DNA of 64,000 nt, from positions 9,920,001 to 9,984,000 of the forward strand of contig JANTQA010000047.1 of NCBI GenBank assembly GCA_027625915.1. Direction: 5' to 3'. A program made the position numbers and the translations under genes. Positions 12,178-23,520 of this stretch are shown here, one piece after another. The notes beneath the pieces were generated by a model. That model did not search any database, was not told the origin of the DNA, and saw only the letters and a program-made list of their open reading frames with translations. Each line of letters opens with the position of its first letter. The first letter of the stretch is position 1. This DNA is from Anaeramoeba flamelloides (lineage: Eukaryota; Metamonada; Anaeramoebidae).

Positions 12178-12724
12178 TAAACCCCATTCCAAAAATTTGG
12201 ACACACCCAAAATCAAAAATAAGGAAAAAAAAAATCACAATTTTCTATATTTTTCAAAACGTAATATTAAATCACATTTAAGTTATCAAATATCAATGTT
12301 TTAATATGTGACCCTTTTTATCCAAAGAAAAGAAAAGAAAAGAATAAAAAACTAAAAAATCAAAACAGACGTGATCAAAATAATGAAATGATCCGAACAA
12401 AAAAAGATATTGGGGAATTTTGCAAAATTCCACCAACAATTATTGAATGAGCAAATATTCAGATATCATCAATTAATCTTATCCGAGTTTTTATGTTTTA
12501 GGTAGCTCAACTTTAACTACTGTCAATTATTAAGAATAAATTATCCGATCTAATGAAATAAATTACATAATTGGAAAAAGGAAGAGAAAGCAAAAAAGAA
12601 AAGACAAAAAATGATACAACTCTTTAAAAAAATCATAATTATTTCCAAATTTGAGGAAATTGTATTACTTTTGTGGTTCTTTTAACTTTTTTAACTGTAT
12701 AAAAAAATTTTGAATTTTAGTTTA
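12178..12724 (+). mobile_element. Tc1/mariner-like non-autonomous element (family B), copy
   Basis: Terminal inverted repeats of consensus TAAACYNNATTCC followed by AAAAATTTGGACACACC; full copies are about 536-547 bp and TA-bounded. This copy has a good left end and a decayed right end. Carries an internal second copy of the end motif. No transposase is encoded. Confidence 0.8.
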
Positions 12725-12992
12725 TCGTTCAAAAATAGAGTCACAAAAATTTTATAATTTAACATCAAATAATAACTACTAAAGATTTATTTCTTCTCTA
12801 ACATAAAATTAAACCGACAAAAAATTAAAAAATAAAACTCAATGTGCTCTCATATTTTGAAATGACCATTACAAATTTTTTTATTATAAATTTATTGGAA
12901 CATATCTCAGATCTTTTAATAAGCGTGCTGGGTAAAAAAATCAAAGGGTTTCAATGTCTTCAAATCGCCACTATTAAGATAAACATTTTTTC

Positions 12993-13030
12993 AGCTGTAT
13001 CATGTGGATTTTCAAAATTCGCATGATACA
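12993..13030. repeat. Short hairpin CTGTATCATG...CATGATACAG
   Basis: Near-perfect 11-bp arms around GATTTTCAAAATTC. May be the end of an unrecognised element in a gene-free stretch. Confidence 0.5.
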
Positions 13031-13677
13031 GGGATAGTGGGTACTCTATTAGAACTAGTGAAATCCGTGACAATGATTTTTTAGTGAAAAAATAAGAGTA
13101 TCTGGTGGCTTTGGCTGAATATTGCTAAATTTCTGATATTATCACAAATAAACATAGTTTTCACAAATTTAACCATTATTCCTGATCATATCTTTGCTAA
13201 CTCAAAAATTTAAGATATAATTTTACTCTGTTACAAAAAAAAACTAAATAATAAAGCACCAGTTACATTAAATTAACACACTTTTTAATGTTTATTGGCT
13301 TTTTAAGCCATTTTTTAAGCATTAATTAAAAATACCCAAAAATTTTCTCAATTTATTACAAATTTTTTTTTGATTATCGAGAATTTAGCTAATTATCACA
13401 AGAGTTTTTAATATTATCAGAAATATTTCAGATTATCAGCAAAAAACACAAATTGATGATAATTAACATTATCATGAAAAGATAAATTAATCTCTAATTT
13501 GTTGGTTTGTTATCAAAATTCTAATATATATATATATGATAATCCCTACTTTATTAGAAATTATACCCGCGAAATAAATATCCTATTAGGGATTTGGTCC
13601 ATGCGTATATTAACACAGAAATCCATAATGTTTAAAGACTATAAGTTTAAATGTTCATATTTGCATTGAAACCAATG

Positions 13678-14213
13678 TAAACCCGGTTCCAACAATTTGG
13701 ACCCACCTAAAATCAAAAATAGGGAAAAAAAAAGCCCAATTTATTGTATTTTCCCAAACTTACTATAAAACTGCATTTAAGTTACAAGGTATTAATGTTT
13801 TTATAAGTAATCATTTTCAGCCAAATAAAAGAAAAAAATTTAAAACTCAAAAATAAAAACAGGTGTGTCCAAAATAATGAAACGAGCGGAACAAAAAATG
13901 TATTAGTAAATTTGTTGAAATTTCACCAACAATTGTTGATCGATCAAATGATAAGATACCATCTACCAATTGTATTTGATTTTCCAATTTAACAAACTCA
14001 ACACTAACCTTCTATCAATCATGTAAAAAAAAATTTCGAGATCTAACGAAACAGATTACGTAACTGCAAAAAAGGAAAGGAAAACAAAACAAAAAAGACA
14101 AAAAATGAAATTGTTTTGTAAAATCAAAATTCTTTTCCAATAGGAATTTAAAGTACAGTAATGATGTTCTTTCAACTGTTTAAACTGTGTCCAAATTTTT
14201 GGAATCTAGTTTA
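13678..14213 (+). mobile_element. Tc1/mariner-like non-autonomous element (family B), copy
   Basis: 536 bp; left end TAAACCCGGTTCCAACAATT, right end (reverse) TAAACTAGATTCCAAAAATT. Contains the internal palindrome TTGATCGATCAA conserved in other copies. Exactly the same length as the copy at 55623. Confidence 0.85.
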
Positions 14214-14777
14214 GATATATTGAATTATGAAGTAAATGCTCAATGTAAAATCAAAAATTGTTTGATCACCAACATTTTTCGAAAAAAGTAAAGAGCACAT
14301 GGTGATTAAAATAAATTCTAAAAAATGATTTTCTAAACATGTTGAAAATTTTTAAATAGAATCATTTTTTCCATTAATTTAAACGAAAATAGGACAAATT
14401 GGTTGTTTTTTTAATTTAATTATTAGATTTTCCTTATTTTTGAATTAATGTTTATTTTGTTCAAAAAAAGATTACCTTATTTTTAAAATAACCTAATATT
14501 TGATCCTGAGTAGAAATTGGTAAAGATAAAATGAATCAAATCGGATATTTTATTATCCAAAAGACACTTATATTAGTAAGTTTTCTTGGTTGTAAGTACT
14601 AATAAAAAGTACGTTACCTGTAGACTCTAGGTCATGTAAACAATTTTAATTTGGTAACACTAGTTCAATCAGAAAGAATTAAATCAGCTTAAAGAGTCGA
14701 TTTTCGTTTTTAATTTATTTGTGACGATGTTTTGGATTTTTTCGGCTCATTGTAATGAAAAATATAATTTTGAGTTG

Positions 14778-15118
14778 AGCCATTTTAAAAAAGTGAGTAC
14801 TTTTTTTTTTTTATGAGATTCAACAGAACTTAAGTTTTTTGAAAATCAGTATTTTAAAAAAAGTGATTATTTTTTTTACATTTTTTTAACTTTAACTTTA
14901 TTCAAAAGTTTTCTATTTTAATAAAGTGAAAATTGTTTTTAATAAAGCGAAGAATAATCCATTAAATGCAAGGTAGTGGTTGGAGTGGGAAGGAAAGCAC
15001 CTTTTTTTTTAAAAATCGAAAACTTGATAAAAGTTTTAATTCTGAAAAAGTCTTCACTTTTTTAATATAGAAAACTTCAAAAAAGCTTTAAAAAAGTGAG
15101 GACTTTTTTAAAACAGCT
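14778..15118. repeat. Inverted-repeat region with AAAAAAGTGAGTACTTTTTT ends
   Basis: AGCCATTTTAAAAAAGTGAG at the left and the complement AGCTGTTTTAAAAAAGTCCT at the right. Inside are repeated AAAAAAGTGA blocks. It may be a small TIR element 20 bp downstream of the LisH gene. Confidence 0.4.
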
Positions 15119-15137
15119 ATATATGAAATATTAATTG

Positions 15138-16277
15138 TTAATTTATTAATTGAAAAATAGCAGTACTCAGAGAAATAGGATTTGATCCAATTTTTTCCAC
15201 CTTTTGTACAAGTCTGGTAACCACTTATTTCTTGAAAACCATTTTAAAAGAATTTGTAAGAAAAAGAAAATCCAAAAGATTACCTTTAATTTTGCTTTCG
15301 CTAACCAAAGAATTTACAGTTTTTTTGAGTCCTTTGTTCTCAAGATAATTTAAGATCAGAAGAGTCATCGGATCTCCCGATATCTGCTCTTTTGACTCTG
15401 TTAGACCCCTTTTATACAGTTGTCCAAATGATGTTCTCTTTGAAAAGGGAGTGATCCTTTCATGAAATTCAACTAACTCGGGAGACGTTTTCATCATGTA
15501 CGGTAACCATAGTTTTTTGCTTAGTAATATCTCTCCTTCATTTTGTTGTTCTTTAGAGGAAAAGTTTTTGGTTGCTGTGGTTGTGGTCTTTCTTTGAGTG
15601 ATTTTTTTTAAATCGTTTTTTTCTTTTTCTTTTTCCTTTTCTTTTTCTTTTGGTTTTTGTTTTTCCTGTGTGACACTATTTTTCTTGTTTGGTGATCTTT
15701 GTTTTTTTTCCATCATTTTCTTTTGTAAGATACGTGGTGGTAGTTGTGGTTTTTTTTCTTTTTTACTATTTTCTTCTTTCTTTTTGGTTTGAGTACTAAA
15801 TTTATTCTTCTTTTTTTGATTTTCTGTTTTGGTGCTCGGTTTGACACTTTTACCATTGGTGCTGGTACTGTTACGGTTTGTTGTTTTTATGTTTTTTTTG
15901 TTATTTGTTGTTTTATTTTTATTTATTTTTGTCTTTGTGTTTGTGCTTGTGCTTGTGCTTTGGTTTGGATTCTTTTGGGTTTTTGTGTTTGATTGAGTAT
16001 AATGCCGGCTATGAAGGGATTGTATCTTTTTTTTTTCGTTTGTTTTGTTAACAACACCTGTTCTTGTTTTTAAACCTAATGTGAAACGTTTTGCAACAGT
16101 GTTTTGGTTTGGAGTTTTCTTATTGTTCTCTTTTCCCTCAGTTTTTTTTTCTTTTTGGTTAGGATCTTTTTTTTCATTCGTGGAATTCTTTTTTGACCAT
16201 GGTTTTAAATGAAAGTTCCTTGTTTGTTTTGATTTTTTTTTATCATTATGAGTGGGTTTTTTGTTTGGGAAAGACAT
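15138..16277 (-). CDS. Lysine-rich LisH-domain protein
   Basis: Two exons: 15284-16277 and 15138-15223, separated by a 60-nt intron (donor GTAATC, acceptor TAAG, phase 1), encode about 359 residues. Residues 1 to about 240 are low complexity and very basic (Lys/Asn/Thr/Ser/Gln, with a KEKEKEKEKEK run), typical of disordered linkers. After FSKRTSFGQLYKRGL comes a LisH motif at about 300-328 (DPMTLLILNYLENKGLKKTV). The spliced tail reads VVTRLVQKVEKIGSNP, then ends in FQLIN and a stop. LisH motifs mediate dimerisation and occur in microtubule, centrosomal and E3-ligase proteins, and beside RasGEF domains in some protists. No second domain is visible, so the specific role is unknown. The start is the only upstream ATG in a good context (16277). 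Without the splice the frame would run into intron sequence and add an unrelated tail. Confidence 0.8.
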
Positions 16278-16349
16278 TCTTCTGTCTTGTTAAAGTATTC
16301 AATTTTATAATGTCAAAAGATGGATTTAAAATTAATTTTTTAAGTGATT

Positions 16350-16535
16350 TTAGTGTCCAAATTTTAATTTAATGTATTGAAAGAAAACAAAGAAAAAATA
16401 AAAACTAAAAAATTCAAGATTATTACTTGTATATTTTTCAATCAATATGTTTACTTTATATGAGATTTGTCTTTTTCTTTTTGGATAACAAGTATTTTCA
16501 AACAATTTTTTCTTCATTACAAATTGACTGCTCAT
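16350..16535 (-). other. Short ORF upstream of the LisH gene, possible exon
   Basis: An ATG at 16535 opens MSSQFVMKKKLFENTCYPKR, which looks translated for about 27-42 codons; potential donors GTAAAC and GTAATA follow, after which the frame turns to Phe/Tyr-rich noise. It lies 73 bp upstream of the LisH start on the same strand, so it could be a separate small gene or an alternative first exon. No domain is recognised. Confidence 0.25.
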
Positions 16536-17237
16536 TTTAATTAAAAAATAATCTTTCTTGAAAATTTCAAATTGATAATTTCAACAAGAAAAATTGTGAG
16601 GTAGAAATAAATAAAATCAGATTGATATATAATCTTGGATAAAGATTAACTACTATAACTAACCAATTTACTTAATATGCTTAACCACAATATTTCCGTA
16701 TAATTCAATATTTATTTATACGATGAATTCATTTTTTTGGATAGAATAAAAAAGTACAAGTTAAAAAAATTCTTAACAATTAAAAAAGAAAATAATTTAA
16801 CAAATCCAATTGTATCAGTTACATACTTGAATTAATATTTAGAAACAAAAACTCCAAATTTAAAACATATTGAATTAACATTTTAAGAAATAATTTACCA
16901 AATTGATTTTAAACTCGAATATACAAAAATAACAACATCAAATCTGAGATTCAAATTTTTTTGATTAATTGAAATTTTTCCTAAAAAATTCATTTTTTTT
17001 TTATAATTTTGAAGAATATAAATTAATTTGATCTTTCAACCATAAGTTTTTTTTTTATAATTTGAAACAATTAAGAAAAATCTCTTAGGTTTAATATATA
17101 TATATATATATATTATTTGGTTCAAAATAGTAGATTAAATAAATAATTTTATCGAGTTCTTTTAACTTCTGATAAATAGCCATCGTATTTTTTGGTGTTT
17201 TTTGTTTATTCCCAAACTCAAGAGATTGTAAGAATAA

Positions 17238-17321
17238 AAATCAAAAAATCAAAAAAATTCCTTTTAAGATTTTTTTTTTTTTGATTTTTTGATTTTTTGA
17301 TTTTTTGATTTTTTTTTGATA
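17238..17321. repeat. (GATTTTTT)n tandem with inverted flank
   Basis: Four to five GATTTTTT units preceded by the complement AATCAAAAAATCAAAAAA, forming a potential hairpin upstream of LINE copy 1. Confidence 0.7.
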
Positions 17322-17535
17322 AGAAAATCAATTGATTTATTAATTAAAAATTTAGATGAAATAAATTTCATTAACTTATTCAGGAATTAAATTCATTGAA
17401 TATATGATTTAATTTTTCTCAATTCGTTGGTATTGTGGAAAAGTTGGGTACTCGACACTATACCTAGACATTCTGATATACTACTTTTTGCTGATTCTGT
17501 TATTATCACCAATAATTCTTAAATATTAGGAATTT

Positions 17536-18963
17536 CTAGATACAAGAATAGCGGTACTAAATTTATTTAATGAATTTAACAAAATCAAAAATAAATTTAA
17601 AAAAGAAAATATTTATATTGTAACAATAGATATACAAAAATGTTTTGACTCTATTCATCATTCTTTAATCTATCATTCAATTAAAAAATTTATAAAAAAT
17701 GAAATTATTGTAAAATTTTTATTCGCTTATTATTCAAAAGAAGGAATTGGTGTTTATCAGGGTGATCCTCTATCCCCTTTATTATTTTGATTTATTACTC
17801 ATTTTCTTTTAGATAAACTCAAACCATAAGCAATATATGTACAAATGTTTGCAGATGACTTGATATTAATTATGAAGGGATCGCTAATAGAAATAAATTA
17901 TCATGTAGAGAAAATATTTAAAATGATTAGAGATTTTGGAATGAATCGGAATAAGGATAAAATTAAATAAAACTAAAAATCCAAAAGAAATTTTATATCT
18001 TGGGATTTGGCTTGATAAACAAACTCATTTAAAGTTTAACTTGGGCAAAGTTAAAACCAATTTTAAAAAATTAATTAATATCCTACAACAAAAAAAATCC
18101 ACCAATGGATTAAAGATTCATTTTTTTAAAGCGGTTTTACATAGTCAATTATTATATGGATTAGAAATATTTGATCCAACACAAAAAGACTTCAATGTAA
18201 TCGATGTACGGATAAATAAAAAAATAACAAATTTTTTATTAATAAATCCACACTCTGTCAGACTTATTTATAAAACAGAAGCCAAAATTGACACAGCAAG
18301 AATAAGGATATTAAAGGAAGATTTAAACTAATTCAAAAATTAAAAATTTTGGATTTTAATCAAATAGTTGATAATCTTAAATTTAGAGAGTAGAAATTTG
18401 AAAATATTAACTGGCAAACGAGCACCTTAAAAGAATTCGAAATTGAACTGGAAAATTTTAGAATTAAAAACTTAGAAAATAGTCCCAGTTGGAAAGTTCA
18501 TAAATATTTAAAAATTATTTCTATTCAAAATAATATTAACAAACAACAAAAATATTTAAAATGGAAGAGTTCCACTTCGATTTTAAAACTCAGAAATTTT
18601 ACAAATTATCTAAATAGATACTCTTATGTTATGAACAAAGATAAATCAAAATTTTGCAAATTATGCAAAAAATCAAAAAATTTGGATATCATTGAAGATT
18701 TGGGTCATTGTCTCTGGAACTGCCTAGCCTATGAAAATAATCGTAGAATTTGGATATCTGAATTAAAAAAAAATAATATATCTAATATATTAAATAATAA
18801 TAATATTTTTAATAGTATTATTAAAAAAGATTCAATATATTTATTATCACTTGTGGGTAATAGACTAATTTTCGAGTCTTTATTAAAATTTCTAAATAAA
18901 AATTTAGGAATTCGGGCCAACAAGAGGGATTAACAACTCCTCCGTTAAAAAATAAATAAAAAA
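17536..18963 (+). mobile_element. LINE (non-LTR retrotransposon), 5'-truncated copy 1
   Basis: The 3' half of a LINE ORF2. Reverse-transcriptase motifs are readable in order: [27 protein letters not shown] and [13 protein letters not shown] thumb region and a C-terminal zinc knuckle follow (CKLCKKSKNLDIIEDLGHCL WNC), ending IRANKRD and a stop, a very short 3' UTR and an A-rich tail. Perfect 15-bp target-site duplication AAATATTAGGAATTT at 17521-17535 and 18964-18978, the mark of target-primed insertion. The frame has at least two in-frame stops near the RT core and a frameshift after it, so it is inactive. More diverged than the other two copies, but the same lineage. Confidence 0.92.
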
Positions 18964-18978
18964 AAATATTAGGAATTT

Positions 18979-20236
18979 TTCCACACTAGCTAAATATTCT
19001 AAGATTATTTCTAAAATTATTATGATTTTTTTTAAATTTTTAAATTTTCTATTTCCAAATTACTATTTTAATCTGTTTTTTTTTGTTTTTTTTTAAAATA
19101 GTTTACATATTTTAAAAAAGTGGCTAAACATCAAACGTTATAATGTTATTCAAAGTTGATATTTTAACTTATAGATTTGAATTCTGGTTTGATCAAATTT
19201 AACTTCAAGTTTATCAATTTTTCTTTTTGTGGATATATGTACATTTATAAATTTTGTTTTTACTACTTACATTTTATCATTGGATTGGAAAAGTTAAAAT
19301 CATTTTGGGTGAAATTAAAAATAGTAAAACCTTAAAATAATTAATATTGTTTATATAATGCGTGAATAAGATATATATATATATTCCCTTATGATTTCAT
19401 ATTAAGATTTTACTTCTAAAAAATATATTAAAACTAAAAAAATTTTATTTCAACGATAATAAAAGAAGAAAAATAAGAAAAGAAAAAACGGGGGTGGGTG
19501 ATAAGTAATAATCAAAGTTAATTTAACTTAGAATTATTGGGTGATGGATTTTAGTTTAGATATTAATAATTTTAGCTGGATAAAAATAAACTTTATTATT
19601 TCAAAAATATCTTGAACTTTTTTATAATTTTTTTCAAAATATTTTCTTTTTTCTGACCATAATCCTAAGTATATCCTATTTTTTTTATCAATTATTAGAT
19701 TTTAGTATTCTCTGAGATAAGCTATATAATAATTTTTTCATTGATCAAAAACAATTGATAACATTAAGTAAAAAAATTTTCAAATGAAAAAAAGTCATCT
19801 GATTGATTTTAATTTATAATCCTGAAATAAAAACAAATTTTTCAAGATCTTTAAAATATTTTTTTCCTCAGTGAAAAACAAAAAGCCTAATCAAAAACTA
19901 AAAAAATGATTTTAATAAAAATAGAATCAAAAAAATAAATGGAAAACAAAAACATAAGCACTTTAAATTATTATAAATTTCAAGTATAATTGTTTATACT
20001 GTTAATTGTAAAATAAAAAGATCAAAATTTTCATTCAGCTTTGCCAGAAAAATACACACCTCTCAAGAATTATAAAACCATCAAAATTCCCAATTTGTGA
20101 ATGGTAAATTAATAATTTAAGCTGGTTTTATGATTGAAAAATTTGAAATAGGTACTATGATTTATAAATTACAATTTTGTGGAAAGATGAATGAAAATTT
20201 TGTTCCATTTATTTTGCAACTAATAGTATTAGGAAA
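18979..20236. other. Gene-free stretch after LINE copy 1
   Basis: No ORF, repeat family or RNA gene recognised. It contains a short GGGGGTGGGTG motif near 19490 in otherwise A/T-rich sequence. Confidence 0.4.
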
Positions 20237-20358
20237 ATGGAATTTTTTGGTGCTTTGCTTTTTTCTATTGAGATGAAATTATCCCAAAGATTTTTACAAG
20301 AAAGTGTTCAAGTTTGGTTATTCCAATTCAGAGATCTTCATTGGATAGTAAACAATTG
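20237..20358 (+). other. Possible first exon of an unidentified plus-strand gene
   Basis: An ATG at 20237 opens 40 codons with good coding character (MEFFGALLFSIEMKLSQRFL, then QVWLFQFRDLHWIVNN) ending precisely at a consensus GTAAGT donor (20359), phase 2. The composition contrasts with the surrounding T/A tracts. A second GTAAGT donor lies near 20699. I could not find a convincing phase-2 acceptor before the G-gamma gene on the other strand begins at 20861. No family is recognised. Confidence 0.4.
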
Positions 20359-20860
20359 GTAAGTAAAAAAAATGAACTAAAAAATTTTCTTCTTGGCTAC
20401 CATTTTACAATTCAGACCATTTGGTAATTTTATGTTTTTTCGAGAGTAAGGCAAAAAAAAGAAAATTAGTCTAATTCCAATTTGTGGAAAATTTTAAAAA
20501 AGAAGAAGAAAATTTATTGACTAACAATAACACCCGTGTGAAACTTTAACACTTTTGGGATGAATTGGGACAATTTAGATTATTTTGAAAAATAAAAAAG
20601 AAAAAAACTAATTTAGAAATTGAGATTAAATTTAAAATTTAAAAATAAGTAATTGTTTTATTGAAAAGAATTTTAATGAATGAAAAAACCATGTTGGTAA
20701 GTATTTTCAACAAATTTTTTCTTTTTTTCCAAGTTTATTTCGAAAAAAATAAATAAAAAATTTGAAAGGTTTTTAAAAAAAGATAAATAAAAAGATTAAA
20801 AACAACAAAAACAAAACAGTTTTTAAACACAAAACACCTGAGTGGTATCCAAAGTTTGAA

Positions 20861-21182
20861 TTATAATATTCCGCATTTTGAATTCCTTTTTTTGGGTTGT
20901 TTTGTCCATGGGTTTTTGTCTTGATCGAAGCTTGGTGATAAAGGATCTTCAACACTGTTGGTATACTCAACGATTCTGTTTTGGGTTATCAAAAGAAGTT
21001 TTTATGAGAGGATTATCAAAGATTTAGATCTTAAGAAACAAGAGATGAAAGAGGTTTGAGAATAATAATAAAAAAATTTACGATTTGGCTGATTTTTCAG
21101 CAACATTTTCATTGTCTTTGTTGAGTTGTTCTTTAGTTTGTTCAATTTTTTTGTTATAAAGCTTGAGTTCTTTTTCAGTCAT
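20861..21182 (-). CDS. Heterotrimeric G-protein gamma subunit
   Basis: A two-exon gene encoding exactly 71 residues, the usual G-gamma size. Exon 1 is 21082-21182 (33 codons plus TC, donor GTAAAT); exon 2 is 20861-20975 (acceptor ACAG); the intron is 106 nt and both ends are phase 2. The N-terminal half MTEKELKLYNKKIEQTKEQL is the amphipathic helix of a GGL domain that forms a coiled coil with G-beta. Then come IVEYTNSVEDPLSPSFDQDK and the family signature NPW (NPF in animals), a basic stretch, and a C-terminal CAAX box CGIL. The final Leu predicts geranylgeranylation, anchoring G-beta-gamma at the plasma membrane. Each exon is too short to stand out alone; together they match the family in length, motif order and lipidation signal. 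Start chosen as the only ATG before the helix. Confidence 0.88.
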
Positions 21183-22069
21183 GGTACAAGGTTTAAATAA
21201 TTATTAAAAAAGGAATATTATTTAAAAAGTTAATTAATAAAAAAATGACAACTCTTTGACTTTTTTTACATTTAACTCTAATTTGAAATTATTTTAATTA
21301 CGCTTTGGATCTTTTTTACTTCCTTTTAAGTTTTGAGTTATTTCTTTAATTTTTAAAAATTTTTTGAACTTTCTGAAAAATCAGTTTCAATTGAAGTGAT
21401 ACTTTTGTTAATTTTTTTCTTTTTAAAAATAAATCTTTTAGAGTTGCCATCGTTTACCCTTAAAACATTTTTCCTATTTTTTTTTTAAAAAAAAGATTTC
21501 GATAGATCATTTACTTTTTATCTGATAAAAATAAATCTATTCGTTTTCTGTAATGTCACCAATTGGAATTTTTATCTCAGTGTATGAGTTTCTGGAAAAA
21601 AGTTGAAGATCCTGACAAGTTTTTCAATTTTGGAATTGTAGATCAAACAAATTAAAACTTTTTTTAAGTTATATGGAAAATACTTTAATCTGAAAATATG
21701 AGATGAAACTAAAAACAAATTTCGAAAATAAAGTAATTTTTCATAAATCCTTTTCCAAAAAGTAATAAATGAACAAAAAATACCGTGTAGTTGGTTAATC
21801 AGACAACTTTTGTTAAAAGAAGGCAAAAAAAAGTTCGTATTTTTTTAAAAAGTATTTTGGAGATCAAAACTAAAAGTGTGGACAAACACAATCTAAAATT
21901 TCTTAAAAATTTTTATGTGACGATTATACCTATCCCATTTAATTAAAATGGGTTATTATATTTCAAAAATTAACACTAGGTTATTACCAAACAATAGTTA
22001 GATGGCTATTAAAAAGAGAACGCTTTATTTTTTATATTAAAATAAATAAATAACCGTTTTACTTGTATT

Positions 22070-22218
22070 TGATTAGAAACGGGAAAAATTTTCACTCCAT
22101 TTTCCTCTTATTTTTTTTATTCGAAAATAGTTTTGAAATTTCATCCTATTTCCTAGAGAACTCTATTTTGGAAAGAAGAATAAGGAAAAGGAAGTGAAAT
22201 TTTTATTGTATTCTAAAT
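22070..22218. mobile_element. TIR MITE family N copy
   Basis: Ends GAAACGGGAAAAATTTTCAC and (complement) GGAAGTGAAATTTTTATTG. A further fragment of the same family lies at about 22690-22745. Confidence 0.6.
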
Positions 22219-22899
22219 GGAAAAAGTAGTCTAAAGTATTAGGTATTTTCCAAAACTATTCTCCTAATAATACATACTATTTTCTTGTGAATTTGGATTT
22301 TGGAATTGTTCCTTACATTTTATCAAAAGAATAAATTTGAGACTTGATGGTAAGAGAAAAAATTGCAAAATTTTCATTTGATGTTACTTTAACTCAAAAT
22401 GATTATTGACTAAAGTATGGTTAAAAGAGTGAATTCAATGTCAACTTTCACATTCCCAAAAAAATACCCAAGGTAAAGAACCTTGTTGAACCACTTCAAT
22501 ATTATTACTATTTGAATAATAAATGCGATAAAAATTCACATCACTTTCATATTTTACTGCCTTCAAATTACTATCTTACTTTTGAGATACTTAATTCACT
22601 CAATTAACACCAAAAAAGGAAGTTAAGCAAATAGATCGAGATCACCAAGATTACAGTCAATTTTTTTGAAAGATTAGATCTTCCAAATAGAAAGTGGAAT
22701 GAAAATCAAAATTTTGTCCCTTGTATTATTCAAATATAAGTAAAGAACAATACAAACTTTTCTCAAATTATGAGATAAATAAAGAGAGAAAATTGAAACA
22801 ACTTGATAGATTTAGTACAATGTAAAACCAAGTAATACTATTCTTTGAGTGAATTTTTTGAAAAAAATAATAAGATCTTGAAAGATTAAAATTGATTTT

Positions 22900-23115
22900 T
22901 TGTCAAAAAATCGAGAAAAAGTTCTTTTTTCAGTACCCAACTAGGTACATTTGGCCCTTCTTGAAAAAATTTCGTTGTTGACAACCTAACCGAAAAGTAA
23001 TTATTTGATTCCAACAAGATACTGAAACTTGGAAAACCAAATACCATTACCTGTTCAACGTGTGAAGAGAAATCGAACCCATAGTAATTCAGAGTTGAGT
23101 CTTTAATTTATTCGA
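22900..23115 (-). repeat. Dispersed repeat family O with a decayed open frame
   Basis: The minus strand is open for about 70 codons without an early ATG (TLNYYGFDFSSHVEQVMVFG, then FPSFSILLESNNYFSV and VPSWVLKKELFLDFLT). About 125 bp of it recur at 52566-52690, where the frame is interrupted. Could be a fragment of a multicopy gene (weakly RCC1-like, FSILLES) or a transposon. Confidence 0.45.
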
Positions 23116-23309
23116 ATTTTTGAAAGTATTTTTTTTTGATTTTATTTTTATGTTTTTTCCATTTTTGGTCTGATCCTATTAAGAGACTAGTAACTCTTAT
23201 TAATTTTTTTTCCCAAAGTTAATAGAGTAATTATTTACAAGGATACAATTAAACCAGAAACTAAACTTGATTTATCAACTTTAGATAGATGAGTTATCCT
23301 GCTTAAAAG

Positions 23310-23520
23310 AGTCCATTTTTCTCAATGAAACTTTCAGTAAAAAGATCAGATCTTTTTTATTCAAATTTTAAGATCCAATTAGAAAAAGAAAAATTTGCCA
23401 AATACTTTTTCTTTTTAAAGAATTCTCACTTTTAGTAATTTCTGAGAGACTTTATGAACAACTAAAGTTGGAACTTGTATCTTATTTTAAAAATACAATA
23501 AATATCAATCAAATATTGAA
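23310..23520 (+). repeat. Dispersed repeat family P
   Basis: TTTCAGTAAAAAGATCAGAT, a TTTCTGAG..TTATGAACA block and ATCTTATTTTAAAAATACAA are shared in order with 57470-57665. Confidence 0.5.

Noticed and set aside
12844-13026. 60-codon plus frame
   Set aside because: No domain, no splice context, ends in a short hairpin; composition not convincing.
13090-13560. TTATCACAA-rich stretch as a second copy of element L
   Set aside because: Similar short motifs but no matching terminal repeats found.
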